Shown here: piece by piece, positions 61,284 through 64,000 of the stretch | Layout of the letters: every line of letters starts with the position of its first letter | Numbering within the stretch: position 1 is the stretch's first letter | From: Nocardia abscessus NBRC 100374 | GTDB lineage: Bacteria > Actinomycetota > Actinomycetes > Mycobacteriales > Mycobacteriaceae | Direction: 5' to 3' | Length of the DNA: 64,000 nt | Assembly: GCF_000308455.1 (NCBI RefSeq) | Contig: NZ_BAFP01000128.1 | Span: 1 to 64,000 of the forward strand | Notes under the pieces: model-generated | What the model was told of the DNA's origin: nothing | Databases searched by the model: none | What the model saw: only the letters and a program-made list of their open reading frames with translations | Program-made: the position numbers and the translations under genes

Positions 61284-61529
61284 ATGAACCGCAACAACTG
61301 GTACCGGCAGCTGCACCGCTGGATGTCCGTCATCTTCACGGCGACCGTCGTGGTCTGCTTCGTCGCCGCCGCGTTGGGGCTTACCGAATCCGCGATCTGG
61401 GTGTTCTATCTGCCACTGCCCCCGCTGTTCTTGCTCATGGGCACCGGCCTCTACATGTTCGTACTGCCCTACCGCCGGAAGCGGCCGCCGAGCTCCGCGC
61501 TTGCCGCTTCCGGCCGGTCTTCCTCCTGA
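61284..61529 (+). CDS. Small two-helix membrane protein
   Basis: 81 residues; AGAGGAGAG precedes the ATG at 61284. Two helices: VIFTATVVVCFVAAALGL and WVFYLPLPPLFLLMGTGLYM. Ends with a basic, Ser/Ala-rich tail. The N-terminal WYRQLHRWMSVIFT resembles PepSY-associated or DUF-type small membrane proteins near oxidoreductases. Function unknown. Confidence 0.65.
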   Translation: MNRNNWYRQLHRWMSVIFTATVVVCFVAAALGLTESAIWVFYLPLPPLFLLMGTGLYMFVLPYRRKRPPSSALAASGRSSS

Positions 61530-61698
61530 CCGGATGGTTCCAGTCCGCACCGGTATGGTGGCGCCGTGCAAGTCGGGCAACTGAGCAGAATCGCAACGGC
61601 CGTGGCGCACCACGCTCGCACCGCGTGAGCGCCCGATACCGGGCGCATTCGGCGCGGCGCTGCCGGCCGACTGCCGATCGGTCTGCTTCAATCGAGAT

Positions 61699-62529
61699 AT
61701 GTGCAGGTGGATGGCTTATTCGGGTGAGCAGATCCTGGCCGAGGACCTCTTGTTCCGGCCGGTGCATTCCCTGATCGACCAGAGCTTGCACTCGCGCCTC
61801 GGTGCGACGACGACGAACGGTGACGGCTTCGGCATCGGCTGGTATGGCGAGGGCCCGCGACCGGCGGTTTTCAAGAACGTCGAACCGGCATGGAACGACC
61901 GCAACCTGCGGGAGGTCGCGGCTCAGGTCCGGACATCGCTGTTCTTCGCGCATGTGCGCGCCTCGACCGGCACGGAGGTGCAGCGCAGCAACTGTCACCC
62001 GTTCCGGCACGGGAACTGGTTGTGGATGCACAACGGAGCGCTGCGCGATTTCCGCAAAATCAAGCGTGACCTGATGACGGCGGTCGACCCGGCCCTGTTC
62101 ACCGACATCGAGGGTTCGACGGATTCCGAAACGCTCTTCTTTCTGGCGCTGACCTTCGGACTTGTCGACGACCCGTTCAACGCGGTCGCTCGTGCCGTCG
62201 GCTTCGTCGAAGACGTCGGCCGCGCATACGGCGTCGAAGCCCCGGTACAGATGACCGTCGCGACCACCGACGGCGAGTCCATGTGGTTCTTCCGGTACTC
62301 CAGTGAACACCTCACACGGTCGCTGTTCTATTCCAACGATGTCGCGAAAGTGCGGGCCCTGCACCCGGAGGTGAAATCGCTGCGCCAGCTGGGTGCGGAC
62401 GCGCGATTCGTGGTTTCCGAGCCGCTGCGCGACCTGCCGGGGGCCTGGAACGAAGTGCCGGAATCCTCGGCAGGCGTCGTCCGTACCGGTCACGAGGAAA
62501 CTCGCCCGTTCCAGCCGATCTCGCCGTGA
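61699..62529 (+). CDS. Class II glutamine amidotransferase (YafJ/EgtC-like)
   Basis: 276 residues. Ntn-type glutaminase: nucleophile Cys2 exposed after Met removal (MCRWMAYSG), TTTNGDGFGIGWYG, FFAHVRASTGTEVQRSNCHP, FRHGNWLWMHNGALRDF, EGSTDSETLFF. All blocks of GATase_4/DUF3700-type enzymes are present. EgtC (ergothioneine pathway) is the best known member, but no other egt gene is close, so the substrate stays open. No ribosome-binding site stands out. Confidence 0.85.
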   Translation: MCRWMAYSGEQILAEDLLFRPVHSLIDQSLHSRLGATTTNGDGFGIGWYGEGPRPAVFKNVEPAWNDRNLREVAAQVRTSLFFAHVRASTGTEVQRSNCHPFRHGNWLWMHNGALRDFRKIKRDLMTAVDPALFTDIEGSTDSETLFFLALTFGLVDDPFNAVARAVGFVEDVGRAYGVEAPVQMTVATTDGESMWFFRYSSEHLTRSLFYSNDVAKVRALHPEVKSLRQLGADARFVVSEPLRDLPGAWNEVPESSAGVVRTGHEETRPFQPISP

Positions 62530-62573
62530 ACTACCCTCGGGCCGGCCCGGATGATCGGCGTCACCCGCGGTTC

Positions 62574-63554
62574 CTACCGCGTCGGCATGCTCGAGCGCTC
62601 CAGCAAGTGGCTGCGCAGGTGGGCGAGGATCTCGGCGCGTGCGGGCCGAGCCGCCGGGACCAGTCCCGGCATGCTCAGGAAGGCGTGCACCGCTTCCGGG
62701 TAGCGGGTGAGCGTCACGTCGACTCCCGCCTGTCGCAGTCGGTCGGCGTAGGCGGGGGCCTGGTCTTCCAGCGTGTCCAGCCCTGCGGCTTGGATGAGGA
62801 CCGGGGCGAGTCCCGCGAGGTTGTCGCTCGACAACGGTGAGATCACCCGGGCGTCGAAGGATTCGGGCAGCGCGATGCGTTGCACGGCACGGCAATTGGC
62901 CGGGGTGGCGGTCGGGCTGTCCGCGTTCTCGGTGAACGAGGGGTACTCGAAGACCCGGGGGGTCCAGTCGAGCTGTGGGTTGATCAGTACCTGGGCGCGC
63001 AGCGGCAGCCCGAGTTCGCCCGCCCTGATCGCGGTGAGAGCCGCGAGGGTGGCTCCCGCGCTGGCACCGAGCAGGGCGAGCCGAGTGGGATCGGCGCCCC
63101 GAACGGCGGCTTGCTCGACGAGGCGCGGCACAGCGTCGTAGGCGTCCTCGACGGGTGCTGGCACCCGGTGCTCGGGTGCCAGCCGATAGTCGACCGAGAT
63201 GACCACGGCCGGGCAGTTCGCCGCGAGGTGACCGAGGAGCCAGTCGTCCTGATCCGGTACGCCGCCGATGAACCCGCCCCCGTGGAATGCGACGATCAGC
63301 GGCAGCTGCGAACCTCCCCGCGCGGGCTGGTACACGCGGAGGTTCAGCCGGCGCCCCGGCAGCTCGAGTACCGAGGTGGTGATCCGTGCGCCCCGGTCGG
63401 GCTTGCCGGTGACGAGCCTGCCCAGCGCGGACCGGCGCTTGCGGTCCTGCGCCGCGCGCAATTCGACGACTTGGTCCGGGGTGATCGAATCCCAGTCCGG
63501 CTCGGTCGTGAGTGCGGTCAGGATTCGGACTCGCAATGGAAGTCTGCCTCGCAT
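62574..63554 (-). CDS. Alpha/beta hydrolase, hormone-sensitive-lipase (HSL) family
   Basis: 326 residues from the ATG at 63554 (GGAAGG 7 nt upstream; the GTG at 63596 would add 14 residues). HSL signature HGGGFIGG (oxyanion hole), SVDYRLAPEH, nucleophile Ser in LLGASAGATLA, catalytic Asp in AAGLDTLEDQAPAY, catalytic His in EAVHAFLSMPG. Esterase/lipase acting on short- to medium-chain esters, cytosolic. Neighbours give no specific substrate. Confidence 0.9.
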   Translation of the reverse strand: MRGRLPLRVRILTALTTEPDWDSITPDQVVELRAAQDRKRRSALGRLVTGKPDRGARITTSVLELPGRRLNLRVYQPARGGSQLPLIVAFHGGGFIGGVPDQDDWLLGHLAANCPAVVISVDYRLAPEHRVPAPVEDAYDAVPRLVEQAAVRGADPTRLALLGASAGATLAALTAIRAGELGLPLRAQVLINPQLDWTPRVFEYPSFTENADSPTATPANCRAVQRIALPESFDARVISPLSSDNLAGLAPVLIQAAGLDTLEDQAPAYADRLRQAGVDVTLTRYPEAVHAFLSMPGLVPAARPARAEILAHLRSHLLERSSMPTR

Positions 63555-63631
63555 GATGTGCCTTCCGGGCGGTTCGTGATCATTGTCGTCGGCCACCGTG
63601 TTCCCGGTGGCCCAGCGATACCCTGACAGTT

Positions 63632-64000
63632 GTGACCGTGGGTGCGCTTTCGGAAATATGCGGTCCGGCGAAGTCGCCGACGGTGTGGCTGCGGCCGGGG
63701 CATGTCGGGTATATCGGCCCGGAGCTCGGCGTCGACCTGCATTCCGTTTCGGTGGCGGTGCTCAGCGTCGGCTTGGAGGGGCCCTTCGTCCTGGAGACCG
63801 CCGCGCACGGGGAGATACGCACCGGCAGCTCGTTCGCTCCCGCCCGTGCGGCGCACCGCGTCGTCGCCCCCGAGCGATGGATCCTGCTGCTGTTCGTCGA
63901 TCCCACGGGTACGCCCGCCACCGGCATCGCGGAAGAGATGACCGCTACCGCCGGGCCCTACGGTCTGGCCCACCGACGGGAAGCCGAACTCGTCGAGCTG
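63632..64000 (+). CDS. Putative AraC-type regulator, N-terminal part (cut by the window)
   Basis: The GTG at 63632 opens a frame to the window end (123 codons). It reads VWLRPGHVGYIGPELGVDLH, SVSVAVLSVGLEGPFVLETA, SSFAPARAAHRVVAPERWIL, then LFVDPTGTPATG: a cupin-like sensor half as found in small AraC regulators. The HTH would lie outside the window, so the call is tentative. Divergent from the esterase gene with a 77-bp gap. Confidence 0.5.
   Translation, partial: MTVGALSEICGPAKSPTVWLRPGHVGYIGPELGVDLHSVSVAVLSVGLEGPFVLETAAHGEIRTGSSFAPARAAHRVVAPERWILLLFVDPTGTPATGIAEEMTATAGPYGLAHRREAELVEL

Overview
The window is high-G+C actinobacterial DNA, most likely from Nocardia or a close mycolic-acid-containing relative. 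The evidence is codon use, an ESX/type VII-style substrate cluster, a DevR/DevS (DosR/DosS) dormancy pair with Acg-like and DUF2267 partners, and many closely related regulators. No rRNA, tRNA or CRISPR array was seen.

Layout. 1-3964 (minus): N-terminal part of an NRPS (A-PCP-C-A, cut by the window edge). 4415-6723: small secreted protein, a Cache-sensor protein with a FadR-type GntR regulator, and a small unknown gene. 6863-13282: a complete D-glucarate pathway. kdgD and a ketoglutarate-semialdehyde dehydrogenase lie on minus; a LysR regulator, a GudP-like transporter and gudD lie on plus. The two catabolic units share a promoter motif with identical spacing. 13483-15630: two paralogous membrane/soluble proteins and an acyltransferase. 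15731-19531: a tightly overlapping four-gene envelope operon (two polytopic proteins, a 62-residue membrane peptide, a cupredoxin-fold lipoprotein). 19673-21250: membrane-anchored PstS-like protein.

21.5-33 kb is accessory. It holds IS21-like end repeats, a decayed IS1182 transposase, a type VII substrate operon (EspC-like protein, alpha/beta hydrolase, small proteins, YbaB-like protein), HAD/MerR/SDR genes, truncated genes, and a decayed AraC copy beside an intact one. Two small Cys-rich secreted proteins follow, one frameshifted. 32.0-39.6 kb is a polymorphic toxin module: SseB-like gene, WXG-type partner, a 1999-residue RHS toxin with a type VII-like N-terminus, and an AT-rich toxin-tip/immunity pair.

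39.8-42.8 kb: an Rrf2-SnoaL fusion with a perfect palindromic operator, a galE remnant, an AraC regulator and a membrane protein. 43.2-48.3 kb: DevS-DevR-DUF2267-nitroreductase cluster with DosR-like boxes. 48.4-55 kb is a gene graveyard: fragments of an ABC ATPase, flavin monooxygenase, GNAT acetyltransferase and sulfonate-binding protein, an MFS gene with a premature stop next to an intact TetR gene, a second frameshifted MFS gene, and an IS481-like protein without its catalytic domain. 55.1-58.7 kb: an OpuC-type compatible-solute ABC operon. 59.1-64 kb: internally deleted TauD/AtsK dioxygenase, LysR regulator, small monooxygenase-like protein, glutamine amidotransferase, HSL-type esterase and the start of an AraC-like gene.
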